From: Diospyros lotus
Lineage: Eukaryota; Streptophyta; Magnoliopsida; Ericales; Ebenaceae
DNA length: 64,000 bases
Assembly: GCF_014633365.1 (NCBI RefSeq)
Contig: NC_068344.1
Span: forward strand, 9,687,669 to 9,751,668
Direction of reading: 5' to 3'
The first letter of the stretch is position 1. Each line of letters starts with the position of its first letter. The notes below the pieces were generated by a model, which was not told the DNA's origin, made no database searches, and worked only from the letters and a program-made list of their open reading frames with translations. Of this stretch, positions 1 through 11,955 are shown one piece after another. A program made the translations under genes and the position numbers.

Positions 1-179
1 TAATCCCAGCCATTGAAATGTTTCTCTTTTAAGATATTTTCAAAAACCATCATGTCTTATTATATAGATATGCACACATTTTTAGTGGTATAAGGCATGC
101 TCAGTAGCTATCTATCATAAAGATTCATTAGGCATTAGGTATAAAGTCAAGGAAGTTTTCTCTCTTGACAGCTTATTTC

Positions 180-790
180 TCAAAGGAATGAAAAATTTCA
201 AAAGGGGAGAAGATTATTCTCTTTGTATTGGTATCATATGCTTATGTGGTATTAAATATCTTATTCTTTTTACTAATGACAAAAAGTGGGAGAAGATTTA
301 GTGGAATATTTATTGTAAATGTTCTTTTAAACATTAAAATTTTGTCATCATCAAAAAATGAGAGATTATTGGGTTTGTTTTTGAATATTTTAATGATAAT
401 TATTTTATGTAAAATTTTAATGCAAGTCATGTTCTATGATAAGGATGCTTTCAGAATAAAAGTAAGGACAAACTATTGATCGGTTTTAAGAAACGATCGA
501 CTATTTTTAGCCTTGCTATTGATGGGCTTTAATAGCTGGTTGATCGGTCAAAAGTTGGCTCTCGACCATGTGCGGTGGATAGCCACTGCATATGAATAGT
601 TGATTATTTTTTAGCATGTCGACTATTTTTGCTCCTCTTGCCGATCGTTTTTCAAATTTTTGCACTAACCTGTTGATTGATTCTATGAATCTATCGATTG
701 TTTTTCTCGTAAACTTTGCCAATAACTAGTTTTGGAGCTCATTTAATGCCCCTCTATTGGATATGAGCCATTAAGACCAATTTTAGTGAC
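180..790 (+). mobile_element. Sirevirus 3' end and LTR U3 fragment
   Basis: Two purine-rich tracts (about 200-211 and 281-295, ending in GGGGAGAAG and GTGGGAGAAG) resemble the repeated polypurine tracts that lie before the 3' LTR of Sireviruses. They are followed at 480-720 by scattered GATCGACTAT/GTCGACTAT-like motifs and at 730-760 by a stretch (ctagttttgg ... catttaatgcccc) that also occurs, reverse complemented, in the LTR of Sirevirus II near 28340. I read this as the U3 half of a decayed plus-strand LTR whose R/U5 half may be 4745-5320. The short ORFs here are not genes. Confidence 0.5.
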
Positions 791-962
791 ACAAAGAGAC
801 TCAATCTTATAATTTTTTAAATATTATTTGAATGATAAGTTTATGTTTTAAATTTAAATTGTAATATGATTTAAATTAAATATATATCCATTAGTATAAT
901 AATGAATGGATATCATATTTAAGCATTAAGAATATGAATAACGATTAATTCACGATTTGTTG

Positions 963-1872
963 CAATGTTCAAAAAGGTAGCCTAGGCAGTGCTGAGGCAT
1001 TAGGCGACCCCGGGCTAATCGCGAATTCATGCTAATCGGCATCTTAGGCGTTGGGCCCAATTGGCACCCATTTGCTTGGGTTGAATAATTTTGTTTTTGC
1101 GATTCAATAGCCAAAATGAAGTCGTTTTGGCTAAAGCACAAAACAATGTCGTTCGACCTAATTAGTAAAATCCCTAGAGAAATCCCCCATTTCCCATTTT
1201 GTGTGATACTTCAACAGTGTTCAGAAAAAATCCTAAATCCCTAATTCTTCTCACTCTTCCCCCTTTGTCGCTGCCACTACAATTGTCGTCTCTTCCCCCC
1301 ATGAAGTTGAGTTTGGTACAAGGCTCACTTGAGAAATGGTTGGTGAAGCATCCGGAGCAGACGAGATGCTTCAACCTTGAAAAAGTTCTGGGGTGAGAGA
1401 GTTTCATGAAGATTATTTTCAATCAGAAGAAAAAGAAGATGAGAAAGAAATCAATGAATTTGATTTTGAGTCCAATGAAAATCGTGTGTTGGAAGAATAT
1501 GGAGAGGAATAAGTCCAATTAGATAGTTAGATTCTTCGGATATGATATGTATGTGTATTTTGGATAATATAAATTTTATTTAAATAATTTTACTTTGTTT
1601 CCTTTTAATTGTTGGACAAACTTGTGACCTAACACAGTTTGCACATAATGCATTGTAGGTTTATGTTGCATTATTGCTACTTCTGCCTTTTTGAATCCAG
1701 AACTAATCTACAACAGTTTATTTTCTTAGGCTTAATTTCATTATTTCATTTGTCTTTTCAATTTTGATTTATTTGAAAATAACATCAAATTACATTAAAA
1801 AGTTAAAAAAGAACAGTTTTCCTAGGCTCCAATTTGGCACCCGACTAGTGCCTAATGCGTTTTAGAACACTG
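963..1872. mobile_element. Non-autonomous hAT-like element, 910 bp
   Basis: Imperfect terminal inverted repeats: the left end begins CAATGTTCAAAAAGGTAGCC and the right end, reverse complemented, begins CAGTGTTCTAAAACGCATTA. The flanks ATTTGTTG (955-962) and GTTCGTTG (1873-1880) match at 6 of 8 positions, consistent with the 8-bp target duplication of hAT elements. No transposase is visible. The interior holds CT-rich sequence (about 1190-1320) and a short acidic open stretch (1420-1510) of unknown origin. Confidence 0.7.
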
Positions 1873-2075
1873 GTTCGTTGTATTATAAACAAGTTCCTAA
1901 CTGTAAAGTTTCTAACCTGAATGGTAGCAATTCGTAAATGCTAGCACATCTTCTTCCCCTTTGTTCAGTATGAGATACTGAAAGTTAAGGTTGGTGAGTC
2001 TCGTGCCATTTTATATGAGATGTGAAAGAAATATAAGTGGGTGCTCATTATAAGAACTAGTTCACTGAACGAGAT

Positions 2076-3147
2076 TGTTAACATTGAATCACATAGGTTC
2101 TTCCTCACGGGTCAATGATTTAATGTTAGCTACGAATGTGTAACTAGTCTTTAGACCTAAGATGATATAGATATCTGTGTATTGATGGATTAGGATATTA
2201 ACAATACTATATGGTTGTTCTGATTAGGAATGATTATACATACTTATGTGCCTAATTCAATGGTGTATGAGGTATATATGCATTAGACATGGAACCTATC
2301 ACGTCAAGGTTTGCGAGGAGGATATCCTTGCGATCTGATAATTATTTGACGATAAATTTTTGGCCAAGGTAATATGGCAATGAAATGTGACTTTCATATG
2401 TTATGTCATATTAGTCAAGATTGATTTCAAATTTGGTTATATGATAATATTAAGAGATTTGACCTACTATCTATGATCTCGTATCTTGTCGAGATATGGA
2501 ATGATAGAAGGATTGTTTTGCACAGTATCATAGTAAAATTTTCATTATATGCGCTTCATATTAAATTAGGTAATCATAACATATTACTAAATGTCACTCA
2601 TGATTTATGAGAAATAATAACTAATTATTCTCCTTGTTAATTTAATTGTGAACCCAAAAAATCTCACCTAATAAAAAATCACTTTCAAAGAGAACAAAGA
2701 TAAATTAGTAATTTTGAAAATTACAAATTTTGACGCATTTATTTATTAAATAAATAAGAATAATTATATAATTATATTAATCATATCGGGCTTTATGCTA
2801 GCACATTAAGTTCGGCCCAATAGCGCTTAGGGTTTTCATATGGTTCCCTATAAATAGGACCATAAACCCTAAATCAATGGGTGTGAATTCAGAATTCAGT
2901 TAGAAATTTTTCAATTTTTTTTTTACTTTTCTTGAGACATTCTTGGAAAATGTGGTTTCGGGTCAATCGACTCGAAATCCTGCACGTGAAGGATTTAACG
3001 ACGAGTGACCCAAGATATAACTCAAATTTCGTTAATAGGTATTCTTTTGTTTTTCCTTTGTTTTGTAAATCGTAAAATTTTGAAAAATGTGATACCTAAA
3101 AATAAATTTTATTCCGTTACGCATGATCAAATCTAAGTTTTTTAACA
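2076..3147 (+). mobile_element. Copia-type 5' LTR
   Basis: The right end (TTTAACA, 3141-3147) lies one base before a tRNA-Met-type primer-binding site, which fixes orientation and the 3' boundary. A matching TGTTAACATTG at 2076 is the best candidate start but is not proven; the LTR could start elsewhere. A TATA box (CTATAAATAG, 2848-2857) lies about 300 bp before the end. No 3' LTR or gag follows, so the element is truncated. Confidence 0.6.
2848..2857 (+). promoter_or_regulatory. TATA box of Copia LTR
   Basis: CTATAAATAG in the expected place for the U3/R boundary, about 290 bp before the LTR end. Confidence 0.5.
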
Positions 3148-3148
3148 G

Positions 3149-3161
3149 TGGTATCAGAGTC
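3149..3161 (+). other. Primer-binding site (initiator tRNA-Met type)
   Basis: TGGTATCAGAGTC matches the 3' end of plant initiator tRNA-Met at 11 or 12 of 13 positions, the usual primer of Copia elements, one base after the LTR end. Confidence 0.8.
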
Positions 3162-3822
3162 ATCGTTTTTCAGATTTCTTTATATGATTGTTGGACATAA
3201 ATCAGTGTTTTGAAAAACCTAAAAAATATATTGTCGAATGAGATTAGATTATGAAGATCGGATCCGGTGTCGTTAACCACCGCTGGGAAATTGGTCAGGC
3301 GCCTCTGGGTAATGCCAGCAGCGTTGAGATCCAGATTGGCATAGTTGACGATGCCATCGATTGAGAATCGACGATGTTGGGCAGTGCTAGATTCTAGATC
3401 TGGTGCCTATGCCGTTGCTAGATCCGAGAAGATCTGGCAGGCCTAGGCAGCGCCAATGACCAAACACAATGCTGCTGGGCAACACCGTTGACCCTCCCGA
3501 TGACGGCGAGTAAGGCGCTACTAGGCAGCACTGTTACTGTCGCCAGTAACAGTGAAATGGGCATTGTTAGGCAACATTGTGGCCGTCGCTGCTAGTCCAA
3601 TGAATGCGCTGCTACATAGGGCGACGAGCACGATGTTGCAAGTGCATTTAATGCATAGTTTTAACCGTTAAGGCTCTAAAAGTGCTCTAAAGTTTCTCAC
3701 ATTCTTTTATCTTGATTTTTGAATATTCTAATGATTATTTTTTAGGAGAAAAAAAGTTGTTTCTTGTAGACATCATTCTCTTGACAACAAGTATAAAATG
3801 AATGAGTGATTAAAGAAAAAGG
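3162..3822 (+). other. Truncated Copia internal region, no gene
   Basis: The leader after the primer site runs into a GC-richer stretch (3250-3640, repeated gccgttgctg-like words) and then AT-rich sequence. No gag reading frame can be followed. I see nothing else here. Confidence 0.35.
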
Positions 3823-4690
3823 TGATTATTACAGGTATTTCCCGCTCTACTCCTTATGGGTTGGGCTTAACTCAGCGGACCGACCCAATCGCATGAGACC
3901 CAGTAGACCTCGAGTTGAATTTATCGAAGCTAGCTCGCACTTTACCTGAGCCCGAGCTCGGATCACAGGGCCAAGCGAGCTCTCAACAATGCCTCTGGCT
4001 CGCCAGCTTATTCGAGCGAGCTCCCAACTACACTTCGAGCAAGATCGAGTGACTCTTGCAGTTCGTCGGCCTAGCCAATTAGCTCGCATAATGAGAAGGT
4101 CATGTGCCAGAGAATATTAGTGGGCTAGGGGCTATCCCAGCTGGGCCATCTAGGCCCAATCTGGCCCCGTCTTCTCGGCCCATTTGATCGGCCTATGTCA
4201 GTCCCATCCTAGCCCCTTGCAACAACATCATTACAGTCGCGTCTGGATTTCCGCACGTCCACCTTGGATCTCATCCTTATTAATGACTAATCTCATCCAC
4301 ATTAATGAGGATCCCGTCGGCACCTTACTGTTGCATGGGCATTTTCGTCGACGTCGGATATTTTGTCCCATCACCTGCAAACGTACGGTACATGCAAGAG
4401 GACATCTCTTCATCCCATATATCAACCAGCTCTTTTGAGAGCCCTGGTATGTTTTTTCTGTCAACTTGCTGATACTCTACATTCACTTACTCGTTTACTC
4501 ACTTGAGCATCAGAGTACTTTGCATGGACCGGCCGACAAGTTAACAAATCGAACCAGATAACCCATTCTCTGTCTCTCGGATTCATTACACCAGTACGGG
4601 CCAACGAATCACGGTCGACTAATTCCGAACGTCGACATGATATTATTGAATTCTTCCTGCTCCTACCTTAGAGTCAAAGAATTTTGAAAG
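3823..4690 (+). mobile_element. Probable Ty3/gypsy (Tat-like) LTR fragment
   Basis: GC-rich block clearly different from its flanks. The phrase GAGCATCAGAGTACTTTGCA (4505-4524) resembles the conserved phrase near the end of many Tat-lineage or LARD LTRs in plants, and CATCCCATATATCAACCAG (4411) could hold the TATA region. Neither boundary nor target duplication could be fixed. The ORFs on both strands in this block are not supported. Confidence 0.4.
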
Positions 4691-4710
4691 TATATATCTT
4701 CTACTAACAA

Positions 4711-4742
4711 GAGAGAGAGAGAGAGAGAGAGTGTGTGTGTGT
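4711..4742. repeat. (GA)n(GT)n microsatellite
   Basis: Ten GA units followed directly by about six GT units. Confidence 0.95.
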
Positions 4743-4744
4743 GA

Positions 4745-5320
4745 TATCTACAAATATTTTTTATTTCAATTTTGTAAAAGTTTTCAAAGTGTTAAATTTG
4801 TATATTTCACTTATCTTGTTGTAGTTAGTGCTTGAACCCATAAAAAGCACAATGTAAGAGGTTCCAACTATTCCTTATAAAAATTGTTTGTAATCGGTTA
4901 CAACTGAACCATTGAAAAGCAAATGTTTTAATTTTATCTTGTAAAAGCTATAGTGAATTGTTGAAATCCTTGGTAAGAAGCCAAGAGAGTGGACTAGACT
5001 GATTGAACCGAACCATTATAAATTTTATATGTGCTGCATTATTTACTTTTACCTTACATTTCAGCAAGTCAGGTTTTTATCTCTAGCATTTACAGTTTAC
5101 AATTTTTGTTCTAAAATTGATCTTGAAAATTCCATTTTCACTCAAAACATATTCACATCATTATTTCCTTAATCAATTGAAGTTAAGTCTTTCTATAGAT
5201 ATTTTTATCATTATTTTTCAAAAGTTCTAAAAAGGTTAAATATTTTTCTATGCATAAAGTTACTTCAAATTAAAAAAAATAATAATTCAATTCACTCCCC
5301 TCTTGATTGTCTTTTATTTC
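4745..5320 (+). mobile_element. Sirevirus LTR R/U5 remnant
   Basis: Carries the usual plus-strand Sirevirus LTR landmarks in order: GTAATCGGTTACA (about 4890), a 'ccttggtaagaagccaagag' phrase (4969), a weak TATA-like CCATTATAAAT (5012) and the tail TTCAATTCACTCCCCTCTTG near 5286-5305, the counterpart of the CAAGAGGGGGTGAATTGG heads of the two minus-strand Sireviruses further on. It may be the distal half of the LTR that begins near 300. Confidence 0.55.
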
Positions 5321-5432
5321 TTAGAGTGGTCAATGTGGATAAAAAACCAAACTTTGAACTAAACATAAACTAACGAAGGTGGCTAATGTAACGACTATAT
5401 AAGTTGAAACTAGGTGGTTATAGTCTTAGGTA

Positions 5433-7083
5433 GTCAAATTAAGTAACGTGATGAGATAAAGGTTCAAGATATGAGTTGAGGACCCGTAATAGTTAATCCC
5501 GAGATTTTGGTTATAAGACCAATAAAATTTTGAGAATGAATTTTTTTAAGAGGGATTTGATATAATACTCCAAATTTTTAAAAGAGTAAGCTAAGGAAAT
5601 TATGAGTACAAAATATTTTAAGGGGTGTTAGATATAATATATAATATTCAAAAAAAAATTAAAAAGGAATATTTTAAAAATAAATTTTAAATTAATTAAA
5701 ATTAGAATTGAAAGGGATTTAGTGATAATTTGGTGAATTATCGAGCCTTAAGAGAAATCAATGAAAGCCGAGACGTGAATTCACAAAGAATTGTTCTTAT
5801 TGTAATTTGTTTTAAATTGTACGATAGGTCATTGCTAATTTAAGGAGCAACTTTGAGTGCAAAATTTGTTCAAATCTAATCAAATTGGGTCGAATCCAAT
5901 AATAAATATCATAAACAGGGTTACAACAAACTTGTGAGACTCAAGTTCTTAAAAAACTAGCAAAAAAAATTAAAAAGTTTTTAAACTTGAAATTTGTTGA
6001 AATGCACAATAGGTTGGTGGAATATTTTACTTTGAACTCAAATAAAATCCAATGGGCTCAAATTGAAACGAAGCAAAAAATGGGTATCGAAGTAAGTATA
6101 ACCGAGAACACGATGATACATTCGGATTTTACAATTGACCTTTGAATTGAAAATAATCAAGATTAAAAGATTATGAAAAAAGTTGTCTAAGACATGATGA
6201 GCAATTTGGTTGAGCTATTTTGAGTCAAAATTCCAAGAAAACAATTACCAACCAGATCAAACTATTTTATGATATTAGAGGAGGCATGGAAAGAAAAAAA
6301 AACATGTTGATACTTTTAACACCAATTTTTAACCACAAAAAGCAAGATATTAAAGCCGAAAGTTAATAGAACTAAAGAAAGACAAAAGGAAGCACCAACA
6401 AGCCTATTAGGAAAATTCAAGGAACAACCAAATTCGATTTGAAATTTTGCTTGGATTCGATTGCAACTGAATGAAAATCTAGAATGAGAAGAAATCTTGT
6501 GAAACCTAAAGAAATAAGACCAAGAATTAATGAAATATGGCTGACGTATGCACGTATATGCAAATTTGGAATACTCACTACAACAAGAGGATGGTGAAGC
6601 TTGGATTTGGATTGTTGATGGAAGTAAATGAAGTGACGATATAAAGACTGATAGAGATGATCGAAGAAGACAACTGAGTCATCAAACTGTGGGTAGTAGG
6701 AGTGGAGACAATATCGATGGGATGAAACAAGGGACCACCATCTATAAATACTAATGGTTGTCTTTGTTTTTTAAGCACAACGAGAAAGAGTGAGAAGTGG
6801 AAGGAAAAAATGAGAGAAAATCAAGATTTTTGGTCGCTAAAGAAGATGAAGAGACGAGGTGGTCCTAATATTTTTTTTGCCTTTTTTCTAATAGTAAGAA
6901 GTAGCAACAAAGGTCGCTGATGGCCTAAGAATGGCTAATAGTGGCTTTCAGCAACAACAATAGTAGCTGAGGTTGCCTAGAGGGTGGTTGGTAACAGAGT
7001 GGCTTTTGGGGAAGGAAGGGGGAAGTGCGCTGAATTTTCAAAAAAATCCAAGTTTTGAAATGACATTTCTATTCAAAAGTTTT
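5433..7083 (+). mobile_element. Ty3/gypsy 3' end plus LTR, copy 1
   Basis: Begins with a gypsy-like end of the internal region (AATTTTGAGAATGAAT), a purine tract (AAGAGGGA, 5549-5555) and an LTR start at about 5558 (TGATATAATACTCC; in the other copy TGTAACAGCCTAAA). It is a close, collinear copy of 33888-35390. Homology between the copies stops at AAAAGTTTT (about 7076). The 66-codon ORF on the minus strand near 6578-6778 is inside the LTR and not a gene. Confidence 0.6.
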
Positions 7084-7317
7084 GGCTTATTGCACATAAA
7101 CATGCTATTTTCTATTTACTAAGCATATGCCTTTTGATTTTCTTTAAATTGCACCACCACGTTACAATTTACATTTTAATACGCACGAGATTGTTTAATT
7201 AGTATAAATTACATTATATCCTTGAAATTTATGTCCAAACATGAAGTTTATGATTATTACATTTAAATTTGTTTTTCAATAATAGGCATGCATATGTGGC
7301 TATGTCATTATTCTCTA

Positions 7318-8422
7318 GGCTTAATGCATTCTTTCGTCATTGGACTAATAAAAAAAATAGCTTTAAATACTTGCACTAAAAGATGCTCACTATTCATTCT
7401 TAGACTAAATTAATTTGTACATTTTTCATCCCCGACTTAACATTTGTTAATTGAGGCGTTAAATTTGCCTCGTCAGTACTGTCATGTCACTCTTATTATC
7501 CTTGTCACTGCCACATCATCACGTATATATACACACACATACACACATATATATGTATACACATACCTAGTCAGCCATGGCTGCCGGCGGTCATGGAGCC
7601 CAGGTTTTCCTCTTCCCCCTTCTCACTTTGTCTTCATTCTGGACCATTCTTACCTCTGGTCAATTCAACCACTGCCAGTCGCCTCGAACATAGCAGTCGT
7701 CGTCGTCCTCTGCATCACGACCACTATTGTCGTTTTACTCCTCATCCTTCTCTTTCTCTTTCTCTCTGTCGCGACAGCCGACCACCGCGACCTCTGACCA
7801 AGCTTCATCTCTGCCAAATCTGGGTGACCGCCGACCATCCACCAAATCGGGTTTTTAACCAAACTGGTAAGTTCGACCAAACATGATACCTTTTTCCCTT
7901 TCTCTCTCTTGCCCAAATCTGTTCTCCAACCTTTGGAGGTCGGGAAAACCTGGGGTAGGGGTCGAGGACCAAGGTTCAGGGTTTCCCAACCCCCAAGAAT
8001 CAATGCCTATGGTCAAGGAAACTAGCGGCCATGGTCGGGAAGCCCAGCCATGGCTATGACCATGGCTCTAGGCGACTGTTGGGTTCTCGGACCCAACCAT
8101 GACTGGGCCCTATGATTGCGGTCAGAAGCCCAGTTATGGCGGTGGCCATGGCTGGATATGCATGTATATATATATAGATTATATATGTGTGTATATGTAT
8201 ATATATATATATATGTGTGGTGATGTAATAGTGCTGACAAGAATAATATGAGTGATGTGACATGATGTGATAGTGCTGACGATGTAAATTTAGTGCCTCT
8301 ATTAACGACTGTTGAGTCAGGGACAAAATGTGTACAAATTAATTTAGTCTAAGGATAAAAAGTGAGCACATTTTAATACAAGCCCTTAAAATCATTTTTT
8401 TTATTAAAGAATGCATTAAGCC
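7318..8422. mobile_element. Non-autonomous MULE with about 250-bp TIRs
   Basis: Both ends read GGCTTAATGCATTCTTT inward, and the inverted similarity continues for about 250 bp, including the shared phrase TTAGACTAAATTAATTTGTA (left about 7401, right on the opposite strand). It is flanked by the exact 10-bp direct repeat TTATTCTCTA (7308-7317 and 8423-8432), which fits Mutator-like transposition (usually 8-11 bp). The core (7570-8160) is GC-rich, contains repeated CCATGGCT/GGTCATGG words and has ORFs on both strands, but no recognisable transposase. Confidence 0.85.
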
Positions 8423-8432
8423 TTATTCTCTA

Positions 8433-9459
8433 TGACTTAATGGATAAATGAAAAGTACATTGCTATTGATGGGTGGTTAGAATGTCCTCCTGAATCAAGT
8501 AACTTAAATTCACTTGATAAATAATAAACACTTATTATCACCTTGTTTGTCATAATAGTTATAAGAAGTTTATATATCATGTACATTGTCATCACTATAA
8601 CTTTTAATGCCTTTGTCAATCCATTATAGTTCCAAAACCTAAAATTTTATAAGTATATTATTATTATAAGTTAGATTCTCTTATAAAAAAGTTTTCACTG
8701 ATAAATGTCCTAAATAATGATGGATTGAATTAATAAGAGGTTAAAACTCCATCTCTGTCCATGTAAAAAAGTCTTTGAAACATTGGGTTTGTTCATAGTG
8801 AATTCATTTAAATATCTAAAGGTTTTTCTGTAATGTTTTTTTTCAAACATGTCATAAAAGAGATTTTTTAAATTGATTAAAAACTATTTTGAGTTGAAAG
8901 AAAAACGCCAATTATTGTACATTGGTGATCTCCTGAAATCATTTCAATTGTTGGAATACCTTCATTATTAGTTATATATGCAGCAATTATTGGTGGTATT
9001 GCACCAATAATTGGTGAAATCTCAATTGTGAACACATCGGAAGATGTATGGGCTGCAGTGATGTAACACATGCAACGATTGGATACAACTGAAAAGAGTT
9101 TAATTCTTGGCTTTGATATCAATCATAGAAAAGAGCTTTATGATATATTATCTAATCATGTTGATTAAGATTAATTGCGCACTTACTGAATTTGTGAATT
9201 TATTATTTCATAATTTTCACTCAGTTAAGATGTTCTGTGATAGAAAAATTGTATTACACGATAATTATTAATTATAATAACTTTCACAATGAAATGATTC
9301 CATTGCCAATATGTTGCTAGACGTCGCTTAAAATTGCTAGAATATCTTAAGAAGATGAAGAGAGAGCGCTAAACGTCACTTAAAGATTGTTAGAATATCT
9401 TGTGAAGATGAAGAGAGAGCGAGTGAGCGCGCACGAAAGGCAACCATCACCTTCGGTGG
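8433..9459. other. AT-rich interval, no gene recognised
   Basis: No supported gene. 8685-8765 matches 35390-35460 in the second copy of the block. Near 8985-9020 there is a short dyad (AATTATTGG ... CCAATAATT). An 81-codon minus-strand ORF (8877-9122) runs through this dyad and resembles nothing I know. 9310-9400 has two imperfect copies of a 'gctaaacgtc/agacgtcgcttaaa' phrase. Confidence 0.4.
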
Positions 9460-9630
9460 AACCAACAGCCGCCTTCTTCGGCAAAGTAATTCAAGGCGAC
9501 AGGCTAGCAAGGTGTTGCAGCGCTGGTCACTGGCGAACAAGAAGCAGGTAACCAGAATTGTAGGCAACTGGTGAGCAGCGAGCAATCTGCTCAGGCAAGG
9601 AGTTGCAGTGACGAGTAGTTCGGTGAAATA
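9460..9630. repeat. Short dispersed GC-rich repeat, copy 1
   Basis: Reverse-complement similarity to 35700-35900 (shared phrases such as GTTGCCTACAA and GCAACACCTTGC on the opposite strand). The 138-codon minus-strand ORF over this region and the 73-codon plus-strand ORF at 35702-35923 encode similar Leu/Arg/Ser-rich peptides, but the composition looks like translated non-coding repeat. Confidence 0.45.
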
Positions 9631-10012
9631 ATGAACCGCAATGGTCGACAAGTGTTGCCGACAGGTCCAACATTCTATTTTCTGATGGCTACTTTGGCAC
9701 TGGTAAGAGTTGCCAGCAACTTCCTCCAACGAGTTTCCGTTAGCGTATTCCAGCAAGCGTTGTTGGCAATTTTTCAGCCTCTTGCCTCTCACTTAATCCC
9801 GTCGTTTGATAGCGCTCATGAGATGAATTAGCAGTGAAGAACGGTTATAACTCTCACTCACCTTCGTGTAAATTTTGTTTAGCACAGAAAATTCGCGAAC
9901 GATTTCAATGTCCCCAGCTTAGTGTGAGCCGACTAAGCTCTCCACGGCTAAAGGATGACAAAATCTATATGCAGAAATTGTTTTTACACCTCGACATCTT
10001 CTAACCAAATAT

Positions 10013-10190
10013 GTAATCAATTTATTGCATGAGATGTGAAAATGCAATGCTTAAGCATCCAAGTATCATATGATTTGTATTGAATTTGGCTGCTTTTTTC
10101 ATGAGATGAATTTTTTAAAATAAGTTTCACATCCATGTGAGTTTTTCAAACTTGTGTTTTTCATGAGAGGATTTTTTTTTTAAAAAAATA
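10013..10190. repeat. Block-duplication segment, copy 1
   Basis: Matches 35465-35690: same order of 'ttattgcatg', 'gcttaagcat', 'aagtatcatat' and two imperfect repeats of 'catgagatga ... aaatacacat'. No coding signal. Confidence 0.6.
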
Positions 10191-10259
10191 CACATTTATA
10201 TGAGTTTCCCAAGATACCATGATTCAAAAACTCATATGGAATAAATATCATCAAGTATT

Positions 10260-10640
10260 GGTTAGTGTTGTGGGTTGTATTGAACACTACAACATACCTA
10301 AAGAAGGCATATGAGTTAAAATCAGTTCAAAAACAACAAAGCATCCTATTATCTCAATCCATATGGTAATCAACGAAAAAGTTCAAACTTTTTTCTCTCT
10401 CAAATGTTAAATGCTCATTTAGTGTTTCAGGTCATGACCCATTTGTTCACAACCTAAATCCTTTTCATGATTCCAAATATCTCTCTTAGCACAACCCATT
10501 TGTTGGTGTTGTTTGTGGGCCTTTTTTTAAATTTTTGCTTATGACATCAATTATAAATTCCTTTTTTTCCAACTGCTATATCCTATGAAAGTTGCGAAAG
10601 AAGGTATCATATTTAAGTTTGCCTGTCCAATTAGGTCTAA
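10260..10640 (-). pseudogene. FAR1/FRS-like transposase 5' fragment
   Basis: Minus-strand remnant matching the region between the DNA-binding domain and the first DDE aspartate in the better-preserved copies at 37.2-40.7 kb. It ends where those copies read VVVFDTTY. It holds many stops and frameshifts and cannot make a protein. It is collinear with 40370-40700 in the second copy of the block, so it shows that a FRS-like fragment was present before the block duplicated. Confidence 0.55.
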
Positions 10641-11260
10641 AGATGTTAATCTATTGAAAGTCGTCTCTATCAACCAGACGAAACTACAACTTGAAAAAAA
10701 GCAAATTCAGAATTTTTTTTTCCTTTAAGAAGAAATCAATTTTAAACAATTAGAAGAACAAATAAATCAGCCTTACTTCTCAACAACGAATACAAAAATT
10801 CAGAAACAATTAGAAACAGAGGGCACCAAATGCTTTTTGGCTCATGATAGTTTGGTCCAATATGAGGCTGATTTTGATAGTTAAATGCTGACTACAAGCA
10901 TATGGAAAATTTCCTGACATGCTTTCGGCTTTTGTCTATATACAAAAACTTAGTGAGCATCTTTGCAAAAACCATCCATAACTTATAAACAGATGCTTTT
11001 ATGGAGGGACTCATTCGGGGCTCAGATACTAACCGATCAGTGGGCTGAGGGGGGAATTGACCTGCCATGGCTGCAGCCATCGGTTGCCAAGTGACAAAGA
11101 AAACTGACGGCAGCTAAGCACCCCCGCTAGTGAAAACTAACGGGGGTTATGTTCACCCGTTGAAGGGAGTGAACTAAGGGGGTGAACAAAATCGCACTCG
11201 AAAAGTGAAGGCAGCCAAGCACCTCTTTCTAGGGGGGTGTTTGCCTTACCAGTTTGACGA
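10641..11260. repeat. Block-duplication segment, copy 1 (10.64-11.26 kb)
   Basis: Near-identical over long stretches to 40690-41280, for example AAACAATTAGAAACAGAGGG and TTTTGGCTCATGATAGTTTG occur in both. No intact reading frame. It ends at the left arm of a MITE (AGGGGGGTGTTTGCCTTACC, about 11231). Confidence 0.8.
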
Positions 11261-11313
11261 CTTGCAAGATATTATCACCCGATTAAGAAAAAGGGTAAGC
11301 CAGGCATCCTTTG

Positions 11314-11315
<2 letters not shown>

Positions 11316-11343
<28 letters not shown>
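11316..11343. repeat. (ATCT)n microsatellite
   Basis: About seven tetranucleotide units. They are absent at the corresponding place of the second copy, where the MITE/CACTA sequence lies. Confidence 0.9.
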
Positions 11344-11344
<1 letters not shown>

Positions 11345-11359
11345 ATATATATCACCCGA

Positions 11360-11467
11360 TTAATTTCTTGGATCACTGGCCATCCGGGTTGCCCCGCCAA
11401 GAAAAGGGTCGGATCCCACCAAGCCAACACTGATCTGGACCCAGTAAGCTCATCATCATAGCCCCAT

Positions 11468-11498
<31 letters not shown>

Positions 11499-11919
11499 CA
11501 GATGCTGATATATGTATGTATGTATGTATATGTGCATGCACGAACACAGAGTAACGTGCGCCAACACACACACCCAAAGGGCTGTTGATTTTTGGAGATG
11601 GATCTGAAATCATCGGCCTCGAATACCAGTACAGAGAGGGGCAACCACCCCCAAGAAACATCCCATCTCTCTGTGAAACAGCGAAGCCTCAATCGGGTTC
11701 ATTTTCCGGGCCACCGTATTTACCGTACGTTTGGAAGAAAGCATGGAATGGCAATACTTCCATTCTACCCTTTTCCGTCCTTTTCCATTACTAAGAAATA
11801 GAATGGATTCATGGAAAGAAAAGAAACAGAACGGAAAGCAACGGCCGATCTATTTTCTGATTCGGAAACCAGTTCTTACGAACAGAAACCGCAATCAAAC
11901 AAAACAGATCGTGATGTTC

Positions 11920-11955
<36 letters not shown>

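Noticed and set aside
7444..8326. ORFs of 72-117 codons as captured gene in the 7318 MULE
   Set aside because: They include the terminal-repeat AT/AC tracts and overlap on both strands; GC-rich core has no recognisable motif, so capture cannot be supported.
8877..9122. 81-codon minus-strand ORF
   Set aside because: No motif recognised and partly produced by a short inverted repeat; absent from the second block copy.
9376..9792. 138-codon minus-strand ORF
   Set aside because: Low-complexity Leu/Ser/Arg composition over a short dispersed repeat; the similar ORF at 35702-35923 reflects the repeat, not a conserved gene.
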